This document shows positions 34,881 to 46,828 of a DNA stretch of 64,000 nt, piece by piece. Where the stretch lies: positions 41,352,944 through 41,416,943 of the forward strand of contig OZ026530.1 of the NCBI GenBank assembly GCA_964019695.1, written 5' to 3'. Positions within the stretch are counted from its first letter, which is position 1, and each line of letters begins with the position of its first letter. Below the pieces are notes generated by a model. That model ran no database searches. It saw nothing but the letters and a program-made list of their open reading frames with translations, and was not told where the DNA came from. The position numbers and the translations under genes were made by a program. The DNA is from Loripinus fragilis. Taxonomy: Eukaryota; Mollusca; Bivalvia; Lucinida; Lucinidae.

Positions 34881-36468
34881 ATGCATAAGTAACTAATATT
34901 AGTTCACTTATGAAACAGTGGTTACTTAGCCTTTATTTGTAATTGGTTTTGAAATGGACTATTCCTAAAGGTGTGTGATCAGTTATTGTTCAATGAATAT
35001 CGTTTTGATTAAATTTTGTCGTTTTTCAAAGGGTTAAAGTAAAAACAAATATAGACTTTTCTTATTAAAAGAGTATTTAAAACGTCTAAAATGGGATGTC
35101 TTTTCAGTGTAAATGTTGGATGTTCAACACCTGCTCTACCTATGGGCTGTGCCTATTTTTTTCACTCTTCAGTTGGTCTAATGGCCTAACTTAGAAAACT
35201 TAGAATAACTTAGAAGTGTGTTATTAGCGGTTTTCTGGGACGAAGTTATTGATAAATTCATAACTATAAAATACGAATTCAAAGATAGTATTTACAGACT
35301 ACTGAATTCTTAAGGCCCTATTTATTACTACTATTCTGTAAATAATTGTGACGTCATTGATTCTATATTTATCAGTGTGCGTACTTAAATTGTTTTGTGC
35401 CGCCATAAAACAGAAACGAACTTTCATTTAATCAGAAAATAGGAGCAAGAAAATGTAAAACAAACAAACAGAATGGACAATAGGCCTACAAGCAGAAAAA
35501 TGAATAAGCAGAGAAAATTACCTAAGAAAGATTAAAGGCAAAATGCGGAAAATGGGTCATTCGATTGGTTTGTCCAGAGGTTTGTTTTGATGTCATCGAA
35601 GCATGTGTCAAACCTCAAAGCAATATCTATTTTTATTTGAGGTCAAACGCAGAAGCATCATCATCCTGCTAGTAGATTTTTCCTATCACCCGCAAATTCA
35701 TGACTTGGGTTGGATTTCTTTCTATCTAAAGGAGAAAAATGCATGGGATATTATTTTTCATCTTTTCTTTCATAAAAGACTGAAGATAACAAGTATTGAT
35801 TTTCATAAAAGATCATTTTTAAAGGATTTTTCCCCATGGGAAGTCTAAGCAAACAAATGCGACTTACTGCTGATTTTTCTTTATAAGAAGTGGGCGTCTT
35901 CTTATCATGCTAGTATGCAATTTATAAAAGCATGGAGTGTAGTGGAGCATGGAATGGCGTGCTATGTTTAGAGTGGTGTCTTTTAGTTTCTGTAAGATCA
36001 ATGCCCAGTCACATAGAGGTCATCTTCTGACTTCTTAGAAAAGGGACTATGAATTTCACTAATAAAAAGATTATAAATAAATAAATACGCCACACACAAC
36101 TCCTAATACCGTTACTCTATGGCTCCATGACATTCCATGTTTAAACATAAGCTTCCTGTCGATATGAATCAAGGGGATTGTTTTCAAAGCTGTTTTTGTG
36201 TAAAACGCAAGGGTCTCAGTGACGATGTGGTTTGAAAACAAGCATAAGCTTTCACAAAAGTTTGCTTCCCCATCACCGTCTGATTGAATATGGTCAAGCA
36301 TTTAAATGTATATCTCATTTCTCAAAAAAACTTCATTATTATCCTTCATCAATTTTTACGCATTAGAACCTTCCAATAACGCCGTTTATAACAAGTAACA
36401 CATGTTATAGTTTTTCTTGTTAAGCATGAAAATGATGAATTTAATATTGAGTAAGTTTAAGAATACAT
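34881..36468. other. No gene seen
   Basis: Intronic. No protein motif or clear repeat boundary recognised. Confidence 0.4.
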
Positions 36469-36688
36469 TAGGGTAAAGTCGGGTAAATTTGGACATCAGG
36501 TAAATTCGGACACACGTTTGCAAACAGTAGAAATCGTGATGAACCGGCTCCTTATGAGCCGTCTCACCAGGATTTTCACTGTTTGCTTAGTTAATTTATT
36601 TTTTTATACCAATAACTGAACTATGAAACAAACAAAAGGGCTGTCCGAATTTAGCTGTCTGTCCGAATATACCTGCCTTTACCCTAGT
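36469..36688 (+). repeat. TIR element, AGGGTAAAGTC family, copy 2
   Basis: TTAGGGTAAAGTCGGGTAAA and AAATTCGGACA open it; TGTCCGAATTTAGC, TGTCCGAATATACCTG and CCTTTACCCTAG close it. A GCTCCTTATGAGC hairpin with flanking AAACAGT / ACTGTTT sits inside, which the shorter copy at 4647-4800 lacks. Confidence 0.8.
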
Positions 36689-36859
36689 CTTGTAAGGGTA
36701 GGATGAAAATGTCCACCCTCGGGATCACGGTTTGTAATCACTCGAAAAGCCTCGTGATGCCAAACTGTGATCTTCAGGACAGAGTTTACTATCCTAGCCT
36801 CACACTCATGGTGGTATCTTATAATCAAAAATTTTAGCTTGGAATAGAACAACAAATTG

Positions 36860-37165
36860 TCTTGCACACCAGATTAAGATGTCTGATATTTTATCGTGGG
36901 TCAGAAATCTTATCTAACCCATGTAATTTTACACAGTTTGGCACGTGGGGCGAGTACCTTGCTGTATTGTTGGTTACTACATGTACATCGTTCATTTGTT
37001 ATGATAGCACATACATGTACCCCATACCAACCCGTGGGAAGGTTAAAAAATCGAACAGCTGAAAGTCGGAAGACAAGTGACATTATTGTTATGTTAATGT
37101 GACGTCATCGTTATATGTCGTATCTAAGAGTATTCAGGAACTTCTGGGAGCCTTTTTTAACATGA
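36860..37165 (+). repeat. TGACGTCA-bearing repeat, copy 2
   Basis: Shares with 34610-34880 the CACCAGATTAAGATGTCTGA / AGAAATCTTATCTAACCC pair, ATGTGACGTCATCGTTATAT and AGTATTCAGGAACTTCTGGG. It also shares AAATCGAACAGC with the flank of 43612-43963. Confidence 0.65.
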
Positions 37166-39540
37166 AAATGTGGCATTGAATTGTAAGAAAAAAAAACATC
37201 ACTCCACAAACCTTTTGATGCCAAACAGTGATCCTCGGGGCAAAAGTTTCATTCCTATTCCCACAATGGATTCTTATAAGCTAGCTCATGTTAATTTACC
37301 CAGCGCGGCACGTGAAGACAGTACACTTGCTGCATTGTGTTTAAGGTGGCTGTTATAGGAAGTGATGTTAAAATGCCAAAATTAAATGACGTTATTGTAA
37401 AACGCCAAAATGACTTTGACGTACATAGTAGCTAGGGTCTGGTGCTAAAATGCCATGCAAATTGGGCTTTTTGACAGTAAAAAATAACTTTGGATTCTGG
37501 GATTAATTGATCATACTTTTCTGCATGATTTGTATTTTATATTGTTTTTCTTTTAATCAGAATATCATCAGTGTCAAACAATTTAGATCCATATCAGGTC
37601 CATCGAGCCTAATCTGTGTTCAAAACTGTTTACAAAAGGCAAAATAATCTATAGGAGTACAGCGTGTCAAACACAGTTTTGATCGAGATCATGCTAGGCA
37701 CTATGTTGGGCTTGATCCGGGTTTAAATGCTTTGCTAAAGGAAAAGATGTATTGACAAATTCACCAAGATTTACTGTAAATTTTCAAAAAGTTTGAACAA
37801 TCTGAATTGTAACATCTAAAATTAAAGCCGAAAATAATTTTTAAAACATTATGAAATAAAGGACACTGCCCTTTATAGAGAAAGTGAATTTCTAAAATTA
37901 TGAAAGTCGATGCCCGTTTATATGTTTGTCTCATCCTTGTTCGATAAATATACGACACCTACATAAATGAATAATTTCGAGTTTAAATGCATATTTATGT
38001 TTAGATATAGCTGGAGAATCAAAAACTGCCTAATCCAGAGTAAACTTTTTATGGTTTTGAAAATAACCATATTTATTCTAGATATTCGGCAGATATACTG
38101 ACGGACTTTAAAAACGCAACAATAACTTCCCTTTATATCTTTCAAAAAACAGTTGTATTTAAAATTCATTGGCTTCGATGATGCCATCCTGAGTTGGCTT
38201 CTTCAGCAAACATTTTAGTTTGAAATGTACAACTTAACTGGACGACGTTATTTGCTCCGTAAGAATTTAACCATTTAAACATTTGTTAAGTAGAGGAGAT
38301 TTTAAGCTATTGAATGAAAGGGTACACCCAGACATACGTCATATACGCAAATAAGCTGTATCGCAGACATGCCAATCAATAGGAGAGTGATTCCTCGATG
38401 ACTAACAAAGTCCATGATACAAATTTGATGCTTCTAGTGTTTCTTGATTTAAAGAAGTAGGGAATCTTTCATTCATAACATTTGGTCACATTAAACAGTT
38501 GACCCCTATCTCAAAAAGTTTACATTTTAACGCATTACGTTTATCTTAGTTTGACAAGTTTTCCATGTTTTACTTACAAATAAATGCTCTTTAACATACA
38601 ATCAAAATTATTTTTTTGCCTTCTTTTACGAGACATAAATTAAAGCTGTTATCCAAGTGTTGCGTTTCTAAAGTCCGTATAGTTTAATCACAGACCCGTC
38701 AATGAGTGCTTCCATTAGGGTGTCCACTGTTTGTCATTGCTACCTATTTTTTTCACACCTCATCGCGTTAGTACATGTTCCCAGATGTTAGGAATATAAT
38801 CATTAGACTAATAAGGGTAAATATGGTACATAATCAATTATCTTCGTGGTGAAGGAATCATCGGTTTCCAAAATATGTCTTATATTAATTCTATTACTGT
38901 TATCACTGAAGTGGAAAAGCCATAAAACGTGACCAGTTGGTGGTCAATGGCTGTTAATCCTCTTAAACGGATATTTTGCAAACAGGGAAGACCAAGATGA
39001 AATGCCACATATGGAGAAATTTCACCAGGGTCTGCATTGTTTGCTCATACAAAATCGATCTTCAGAGAAAGAAACATTATGTAATTCATAACCTGAAATA
39101 TACAATGGACCATCCTGACTTTATATTGTGTGTAGCTCTATAGATCTCTATAGAAAATCCCATTTATCTGAATCTTTGTCCTCAGGAAAATTAAGAGTTT
39201 AGAAAAAAATCATTTATAAACAATGTAAGGGGAATGCTTGCAAACAAGAAAAGCAAGCTGATCATCTGAAACATTAGAGACTAGATTGATCAAATATAGG
39301 TCATTTTGATAGAATATATTTTCCATCGATGGGTGGAACTGGTCCTCAGACGGTCAAAATATAAATGGTCATGGAGATGTGTTGATAAACTAGAGGAATG
39401 CTTTTGTAAACGCGAATTCTTGTACGTTAGCAAAAAATAAACATAATTAAATCGAGCTGGAAAACTGTTACCGTTGTTAGATTATCTTATCAGATGAGTC
39501 CGTAACTACCTTAAAACTAGCAAATAATGGAACCGAAAAA
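37166..39540. other. No gene; two weak hairpins
   Basis: GATCAG-type hairpins at about 37573-37632 and 37668-37730. Otherwise unassigned intronic AT-rich DNA. Confidence 0.45.
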
Positions 39541-39578
39541 CAACAGCAACAACAGCAACAACAACAACAACAACAACA
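39541..39578 (+). repeat. (CAA)n microsatellite
   Basis: CAACAGCAACAACAGCAACA followed by pure CAA repeats. Confidence 0.9.
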
Positions 39579-40664
39579 TAATATCAAATCGCATTTTTGA
39601 TAATTACATGTAACTTATGTTTTGCAGTCGAAGCATATCAGTATGTTACATGTATGTTTGTGTTGGTGCTTTACATCCCATTCAATAATGTTCCTATCAC
39701 ATTGCGACGACTTCTGTCTTCCATGGTTGAACCAGAACTATGCAGATTGTATAATAACGTCGTACTCAAAGAATCAACACAGTGCCCTGGGGAGTCTCGA
39801 ACTAGCGACCCTCTATCACCATTAAGCAAATGGAAAAGAAAGAAGATACTGATTAAATGCAGAAAAGATTAAAAAGAACTATAGTCATACAAGGCCTAGT
39901 CATAACATTATATCTTACCCGGTAGTCTATTGCATTTATTAGAAAACTCTCAGCAGAAGCCACAGTAACACCGCCGCGAGCTACGAGGCACTGAAAAGGT
40001 TTTAGGGATGAAGGGACCAACTAATCAAAGGGAAATGGGATACTTTTATGAACTTTCAAAGTATTTTTACGGGTATGGTGATACAGAGCTTTCTGATTTT
40101 GGTTGAATTTTGTTGAATTTATCAATTTCTTTTCATGGATATGGGATACTTTTCAAAATATTTAAACGGATATTGGATACCAGGGACCCCTTCCTGAGCC
40201 TCAGATACAAATCAGTACGAGAAACACCCATAATGTTCAGTTTAAAAAAAATCCCCTTCATTGGCTTTCTTTCGAATAGATCATGTGTCCTCGCATGCGT
40301 CTGTGTCGCGCATTGATTAAAAATAAATGATTCTAAGCAATGAAATGGACAGAGGTACAGGGCACCAAGCCAAGACGGGGTGGGGTGTTTGGGCTAGGAG
40401 AACGTGTACAGAAAAGCGTTCAACAACTGTCTTTGCTTACATGTGTCAAACATAGATCTTGCTAAGGCATGATCATGTGTGGATCGTCGTTGGTCAGCGC
40501 TTCCTTTTGGAAATATGCTCGCATTTTACGTCACGGTACTAATTTAAAAAAATAGTAGCCTATGTCAATAGAAATACTAGAAAATGGGTCACGTACCGTC
40601 GTCTGCCGGCAGCTACAATTTATTCATATATCATGACATACCATTTGATTTCTAGATAGCTGTC
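39579..40664. other. No feature seen
   Basis: Intronic. Short open frames only. Confidence 0.4.
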
Positions 40665-40790
40665 ACCAGCGACAAATCCAATTTCTCGCTGCTGCCAGAC
40701 GTCTGGCTCCAGCGATTTACTCGAATTTTCGCTGCTGCCAGACGTCTGTCACCAGCCATTTACTCGACTTTTCGCCGCTGTCACCACTCC
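40665..40790 (+). repeat. 43-bp tandem repeat, about 3 units
   Basis: CGCTGCTGCCAGACGTCTG recurs at 40687 and 40730, with a diverged CGCCGCTGTCACC at 40773. Units also share CCAGCGATTTACTCGA. Confidence 0.8.
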
Positions 40791-41423
40791 GATATATTAT
40801 ATGTTTGTCCCATCCTTGTTCGATATAATTCTACCGTACAGCACGTGAACGGTTGTGCCATAGGCAGGCGACATTTGGAAGTTTCCTCTCTAAGTAGATT
40901 GCTAATCTTGCAACGATGTTCTTTTTCGCATGCAGAACGCGCGAGAAAATGCCCTTCTTAGCTTGTGTTCGACATGCAGGACCTTGGACATACACTGCCT
41001 GGTCATAACTTCTTGTCGTAGACGTAATTAAGCCTGATAAACTATAGCGTTAAACAACAGTCTCGATATGCTAGTAAATGCTAAATAAGTTTGCTTATAT
41101 ACAAAAGGGCATTATCCCACGTTTTGGTTTGAGTCGTGAAGCATATAATTAATCCATTCAACACAGAAGCTGTGATGCTTGAGCAATCTACTCCCCAGCG
41201 TTATGTGTGGCACAGTGAGCAATGAATGGTATTTTAAGAGTGCACATTTGCGCAGGCTCGTCCAATGACCAAAATATGATAAAATTATGTCCGTGGACAG
41301 TTTAAATTGCATTGAGCAGGTTGACACATGGATGAAACGGCGCACTGCATGCATCTTGAAGAAAATGTAGATTTGTGGTACTTGTCTGAAATTTTCTTTT
41401 CTTTTAAGAAATATGAGTATATA
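40791..41423. other. No feature seen
   Basis: Intronic; nothing recognised. Confidence 0.4.
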
Positions 41424-42377
41424 TTACTTCACTTTTCGCTTTCTGTAAAGGCGGCACCTCATGCATGCGTAATTAGGACTAATCCATCTAAGACATAGGT
41501 AAATGGTGAAAACGAGGCGTGGTTTAGTCAGTTTCGGAGCGCCCAAACAAACTTAACGAGTATTAACACCATAAATCACAGTCAAATCGGTGGCGCAAAT
41601 GGTTACGTTGAAGAACGATGATCCAGGGTTCGCCAGTTCGAATCACACTGGAATATTTTTTTTTATCAATCTAAAGTTGAATCTTGCGTCATTTTGTTTT
41701 TGTGTGTTTGTTTGATTTCATTCTTTACGTCCCACCAACAATCTTTCAGTTAAAAAGGGACAGGTCTTCCTGGGTGAAGCAGTACTAAGCTAGGATTGAA
41801 TCTTGCGTCATAATACCTCGATCAGTTATGATTGATTTTCAGAACACACGCAAAATATTATATAATCAATGATGGTTCAGTTTCCAGTCACGATTTTCAT
41901 GAAATATATGTACATTGGCGCGGATCAAACAGCGGGAAAAAGAAATAATTATTTCAATCTTCATTGCGGGTTCAAGTCTCATCATGGCAACACCAAGGAA
42001 GATATACGACACTGTCTCCAAGACTATCATATTGAACGTGTTATATTATTAAACACAAAAGAACGTTCTAAAACGAATGTAAAAAATATCAGAAAAAAAA
42101 AGTAAATAATTTTCTTAAATAAAAAAATTAATCGCCCCTGCTGGGGATTGAACTCACAATGTTAAAATTTGAAAGTGGTATATTTATCCAATACGCTACG
42201 GATCTTTCTGCTTAACACTATCCAATTTATACTATAAACTCTTAGCAAACAGTTAAAATTTTCTGTTTTACCGTTAATATTACCTGTTTTCCCTTCGTGA
42301 GTAGATGAAATAGCCAAATCACGCCCAGATATGAATATTAAAGTTACCGCCTTAACAGAAAGCGAAAAGTGAAGTAA
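41424..42377. mobile_element. TIR element, TACTGTAAAGGCGGC family, expanded copy
   Basis: Bounded by ATTACTTCACTTTTCGCTTT and AAAGCGAAAAGTGAAGTAAT, an essentially perfect inverted pair followed inward by CTGTAAAGGCGG / CCGCCTTAACAG. At about 950 bp it is longer than the 520-bp relatives. It contains a plus-strand tRNA-like head (about 41590-41655), an inverted SINE body fragment (about 41700-41800) and a minus-strand tRNA-like head (about 42128-42200). Confidence 0.8.
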
Positions 42378-43611
42378 TACCCAGCGTATCGTGCGCATCC
42401 AACGCAAAGTCGGACATGCGCTTACTAGATTAACTATTGGTATGCTTGTTTATCCCAGATCAGGCCCTGCGAAACGTCGGACGATTATCTGGATCCAAAC
42501 TGTTTGCAAACTTTGATAGCAGGTAGTTAAAGGAAAGAGATAATCTTTGGTTTGATTTCTTAGAATTTCGAAACACGATTTATTGGTCAGTCTATTAATC
42601 TTTATACAACTGCTTCCGATGAGGACCCAATGTATATATCGAAAAAGCATCTTATCATACCATCAGTGTCAAAGAGTTTGGATCCAGACCAAACATGACA
42701 CTGTTTGCATGCGCGGATCCAGTAAATTTTGTCAGAGGGAGTCAAACTTTTACACTTTTTTTTTAATTTGATGAGGGTAGAGAGGATCCAAAGGCCAGAG
42801 ACCCGGGGGCGTGGGACTAGAAGGGGAGACAGTTAATGATAAGTCACCAAGACATGTACCCATTTCTCTGCAAGATTGTAAAATACAAAATTTATAAAAA
42901 TACAATTCATCAGGCTAAAACTCCACCAGTGGATCCAGATCAGGCCCGATCAAGTTTTGGCACTGTATAAATGCTACTTAATTCAATAGCAGGTGGATAT
43001 GTCAATAAATACAATCACAGGTTATTAAATTGTTATATTATAAGCAAAGCCAAAATTATCCTCCGTACATATTTCCTATTCAGGTCATGGCACCGCTTGT
43101 TAAACGAAACTTTTGCTGTTCATGAATTCTATCCGGCACTCTAAGAAAAAAAAAAGTCACTGAAACGCAAATTCAACTTCGTAAATCATGACATTATCAT
43201 AATAGGGAAGGATATGATATATAGTAGATTAGCACATTTACCAGACCAAGTGGTGGTATTTCAGATGGCATCGTTAAGTAACTCTGAAAATCATTTTATT
43301 TCAAAAAAAATTTGAAGTTCAAAGTTATGTATAATCATGTACTTTTTCTGACACATTTACAAAATACAACAAGATAAATAAAGAAGCTTTTTTAATCATT
43401 ACGATGGTTTGGAGTAGCTTTCTGTAGATTTATGCATCGTTTGGGATTGGGAGTCCTTTTCGTAACGGAGTATTGCTAACAGTTTATGTAGACTTTTATC
43501 GAAAAAGTCTGAAGCGCTACGTTAAATTACTTCATCGTATATTGTTATACATGTTATCTCGCATACTAACTCCGTGAACCCGTGGAAAATATAAAATTCG
43601 AACAGCCGAAT
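42378..43611. other. No gene; hairpins and a GGATCC-type fragment
   Basis: GATCAG hairpin at about 42445-42510; GCGCGGATCCAGTAAA-type fragment at 42705-42835, related to 19515-20235. Nothing else recognised. Confidence 0.45.
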
Positions 43612-43963
43612 GTTTTGAAAGGTTTCAAGAAGGTCCTACGACATATCACGATGACGTCACTTGCACATAGCAATGGTATCACTATGACGTCACTTAAACA
43701 TAACAATGATGTCACAAGTGACATCATTGCTATGTTCTAGTGACGTAATCGTGATATGTCAAATGTGACATCATTGCTACGTTTATGTGACGTCATCGTG
43801 ATATGTCACACGTGACATCATTGCTATGTTTAAGTGATGTCATCATGATATGTCGTAAATGACGTCACTTTATTATAGAAATAATGTCACAAGTGACATA
43901 ATTGCTATGTTTAAGTGACGTCATCGTAATATGTCGTAGGACCTTCTTAGAAACTTTCTAAAC
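43612..43963. repeat. Nested palindrome built from TGACGTCA units
   Basis: Outer arms are GAAGGTCCTACGACATAT and ATATGTCGTAGGACCTTC. Between them, exact TGACGTCA occurs at 43652, 43685, 43788, 43860 and 43916, along with several TGATGTCA / TGACATCA variants alternating with CATTGCTATGTT. The 8-mer is the consensus CRE/ATF site, but its palindromic context makes a transposon-derived repeat the simpler reading. Confidence 0.85.
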
Positions 43964-44054
43964 ATGAAAATGTACCATTGAATGGTGAACAAGAAAAAAA
44001 ATCCCTTATTTGTGTGAGAATGGGATAAAAAAATCTGTCCATCACGATCATCGT

Positions 44055-44810
44055 TAAAGTAAGAAAGAAGTCAAAGATCACGAATCGATACAATCAAGTA
44101 CCACACCCTACCCAGGATACAACGTGTTAAAGTGACAAAGACACATTTAAACATCATAAACAAGAGCCAAGAGGTCAGCCCTTTCCCAGCAGGTGTCCAC
44201 AAGGCAGCAATGAACGGACCCGAACGCATGACAAACACACGACACAAATGATCCACAAAAGAAGAACCACCTTGGAACGGTCAGTAAAAATATTTTAATG
44301 GAGGGCTTAAACCAGTTTCACGGCGCCAACCTCACCCTTTGTTCAGATGTGGATCAAGACACATAGATGTTTGGTTTGCATGAAATACCCCTAACTTATC
44401 CATGCATCATCTCCTAGAACATATAAATCAAAATATAAACAGGAGATGAAGCAATGGTAAGGATTCAACAGTACATAAAACTGAGTACTGGAGCAAAGGA
44501 AACCCAACAGGCAAACACAAGCACGTTAATGAGACAAAACAATACAAAACGTCATATAAAAGAAAGCAGAGAGGTAAGACCTTTCCCAGCAGGTGACCAC
44601 AAGACTGCAAGACATATAGCCAAGACAACATGTCAAAGACAAACAAAAATATAAAAAAAGATCCACAAAAGAAGTACAGCAATGAAACAGTCAGTAAGAA
44701 AATATCTGGGGGCTTAAACTAGTTTCACAATACCAAACTTACCCTTAATTCTGATATGAATGAAGACACATAGTTGTTTGGTTTGCATGAAAGATCTCTA
44801 ACTTATGGTA
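44055..44810 (+). repeat. GCCTTGGAACGGTCAGT repeat, copy 4, partly duplicated
   Basis: The first part (44055-44450) follows 16490-17030 closely: ATCAAGTACCACACCCT, CCTTTCCCAGCAGGTG, ACCTTGGAACGGTCAGTAAA, ACGGCGCCAACCTCACCC. From about 44570 the same marker order (CCTTTCCCAGCAGGTGACCA, GATCCACAAAAGAAGTACAG, GTTTGGTTTGCATGAAAGA) repeats in a more diverged form. Confidence 0.7.
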
Positions 44811-44889
44811 TGACTCCATTCAGACATTTAGTTAATCTTGAGCGCGTAACAGAAAAAATAACTTTTTTATTTCTCAAATAAAACATAGG

Positions 44890-44950
44890 TTGTGGGTGCT
44901 CAAAAGAGCCGTCTCAATGAGACGGTTCTTTAGAGCACCCAAAACATATG
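44890..44950. repeat. GGTGCTCAAAAGAAC hairpin, strong copy
   Basis: GTGGGTGCTCAAAAGAGCCG and TCTCA face TGAGACGGTTCTTTAGAGCA and CCC, with almost no loop. It lies about 140 bp before the last protease exon. A degraded relative follows the gene at about 45690-45740. Confidence 0.75.
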
Positions 44951-45086
44951 CTTTAAATTATGGGTTAGAGAATATTTACAATTTTTCTCTGAAATGTTGT
45001 GTTTATCTAAACCTATGAAAGTTCCAATGGCATTTACGATGGATTAGTAGGCTATTATTAGCTCACGGTTATACGTTCTTTTACAG

Positions 45087-45248
45087 GGTGACAGTGGTGG
45101 TCCGCTTGTATGCAATGGTGTATTGGCTGGTGTGGTGTCGTGGGGACAAAGAGAATGCGACCCACAATATCCTAGTGTATTTATGTCTGTTTCTGAGCAT
45201 TTGGGTTGGATAAAAGCACAAATTAAAAGATTTGATGATGAACAATAA
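45087..45248 (+). CDS. Serine protease last exon with catalytic Ser and stop
   Basis: Acceptor GTTCTTTTACAG; phase 0. It begins GDSGGPLVC, with the catalytic Ser195 codon at 45093-45095 and Cys201 after it. VVSWG (positions 213-216 region) and REC (Cys220) follow. PSVF replaces the usual PGVY, putting Ser at position 226. The C-terminal helix is EHLGWIKAQIKRF, then DDEQ and TAA at 45246-45248. Pocket residues Ser189, Gly216 and Ser226 argue for non-tryptic specificity, possibly chymotrypsin-like; this is inference from known family rules. Confidence 0.95.
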   Translation, partial: GDSGGPLVCNGVLAGVVSWGQRECDPQYPSVFMSVSEHLGWIKAQIKRFDDEQ

Positions 45249-45249
45249 A
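45244..45249 (+). promoter_or_regulatory. AATAAA overlapping the stop codon; another at 45931-45936
   Basis: AATAAA is formed by the last codons and stop of the protease. Using it would leave almost no 3' UTR. The AATAAA at 45931-45936 is a more ordinary polyadenylation candidate. Neither is proven. Confidence 0.3.
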
Positions 45250-46420
45250 TACTCCACAATCGAAGACTAGGGGCAACTGGTCGAGTGTATAACTAAATTT
45301 GTGATTTGATAGGCAAAAATTAACGTTCTTCACAAATGACATTGAAAACGTTGTTAAAGTTTAAATATGCTAGTTTCATAACCAATCAACCCTTAACTCC
45401 ATAGGCTATTTTTAGATCATGACATCATTTTCTATTTTTAGAAAATATTGGAAAAATTAAAGGAAAAAATAAGTAAAGTTTTGAATACGTTTGAAAATAT
45501 TATATAATGGAAAATGGAGCAATACAAAACAAATAGTTCAGTCAGTGATATAGGCCTCTGGCCCAGAACACAAAACATTGTTTAGACAATAATATTTAGC
45601 GCGAACTCTATGTAAATTATGGTCTACAGCTTAGATGCAATTAACATAATAATAGACTATAGAGCTCCTTCATTATTCCCCATCAAAACGCATGTTATGT
45701 GTGCTTAAAAGAAACGTCTCAATTAGACGCCCATTTTAAGTAAACAAAACACATTTTTCTCTATAGGATGATATAGGATGAAAACCAGCTCAAACTAGTT
45801 TCTAGATGTTCATATTTTTGACAATTCTGCAATATTGCCCTCAATAGAGCTAACAATAGCATGATGAGTTTGAAACTAGTATGAACTGCATGAAATCGAC
45901 ATGATTTGCGTTTCACCTCTCAACAGGTAAAATAAAGACCTTAATGGACTTTAACAACAGTTTTGTTTTGCTTTGTTCGTTCATTTTTCTTTGTTTGATT
46001 GAGTAAACAAAATTAAAAACTAGTGTTTTATGATTTAATTTTTCATTCCACATTCAGAGAATTTACACATCCCAAAATACAAAGTACTACATTAAAATAG
46101 TTTAGTAACCGTTGCTAAAACATGGTAGAAAGTCCTTAGGTTAAACATAAAGTGAAGGTAGAAAAATTTCATTCATAGTTAAAAAGTCATAGGATTTATC
46201 TACCCTTAATAGTAATATTCACCCCTGCCTTGCGGCCTCGGTGATTATCACCTTTTTGGGGTAGATAAATCCTTATGTCTACCTCATTGAAGTCAATATT
46301 TGTGTAATATCCTAGGCATAAGTGCATGGGTATAACAAAATAACCTTCATATTTGTTTTGTTTGATTTTATTCTTTACGTCTCATCAACAACCTTTCAGT
46401 TATGAGGGGTGGACACGGGG
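45250..46420. other. 3' flank of the protease gene; no other gene seen
   Basis: Probable 3' UTR at its start. It holds one degraded CTCAAAAGAAC-type hairpin (about 45690-45740) and an inverted SINE tail fragment (about 46355-46410, TTCTTTACGTCTCATCAACA). Confidence 0.45.
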
Positions 46421-46424
46421 TACC

Positions 46425-46551
46425 CAATCCCCACTTCCCTCCCCTTTCCCCTCCTTTCCCTCCCCTCTCCCCCTTTCCCTTCCCTCTCCCCCACTTCCCC
46501 CCTCCAACCCCATTTCCCTCCCCTGTCAGATTTTTTCCCTCCCCCTGATAA
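46425..46551 (+). repeat. Polypyrimidine C-rich tract
   Basis: About 125 nt almost purely C and T on the plus strand (CCCCTTTCCCCTCCTTTCCC and similar). The minus strand is G-rich with many GGG runs. This allows G-quadruplex or triplex formation. Confidence 0.85.
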
Positions 46552-46828
46552 AATTTTGTTCTTGCTTATAAGCTTAAGCATAGTCTAGAACCAAAATTAA
46601 TTCTAAAAATAGTTTACCAAAGACCCGTCAGCATTTTCAGGGTACAATGAATTAAAACATACATTAGTTTGTTTGATTTGAAGATTAACGTCCCTGACAA
46701 CCCTCCTTGAATCTTTTTTTTAAGATTGGTGGGCCAAAGTGATCCATGGAGCAAAAAATGGTGGGTCATTTTCTGAAATGATTGGCCCAAGCATAATTTA
46801 TCAAACTAACCATAGTTGACTTTACCTA
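46552..46828. other. No feature seen
   Basis: Nothing recognised between the pyrimidine tract and the Tc1/mariner palindrome. Confidence 0.4.

Larger units (their letters stand above)
20333..45248 (+). other. S1-family serine protease gene (five supported exons)
   Basis: Gene span. Exons at 20333-20525, 23758-23842, 31056-31206, 34335-34525 and 45087-45248 join with matching phases into one reading frame without stops. The product has a 12-residue stretch before IIGG and a 246-residue protease domain. Triad His, Asp and Ser are at about mature residues 45, 91 and 196. Cysteines are present for the disulfides 42-58, 136-201, 168-182 and 191-220 (chymotrypsin numbering), plus extra Cys next to the active-site His and after the Asp. 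Introns are 3.2, 7.2, 3.1 and 10.6 kb and full of mobile elements. The promoter and first exon(s) are not identified. It probably acts outside the cell as a zymogen-derived endopeptidase; this is inferred from the family. Confidence 0.9.
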
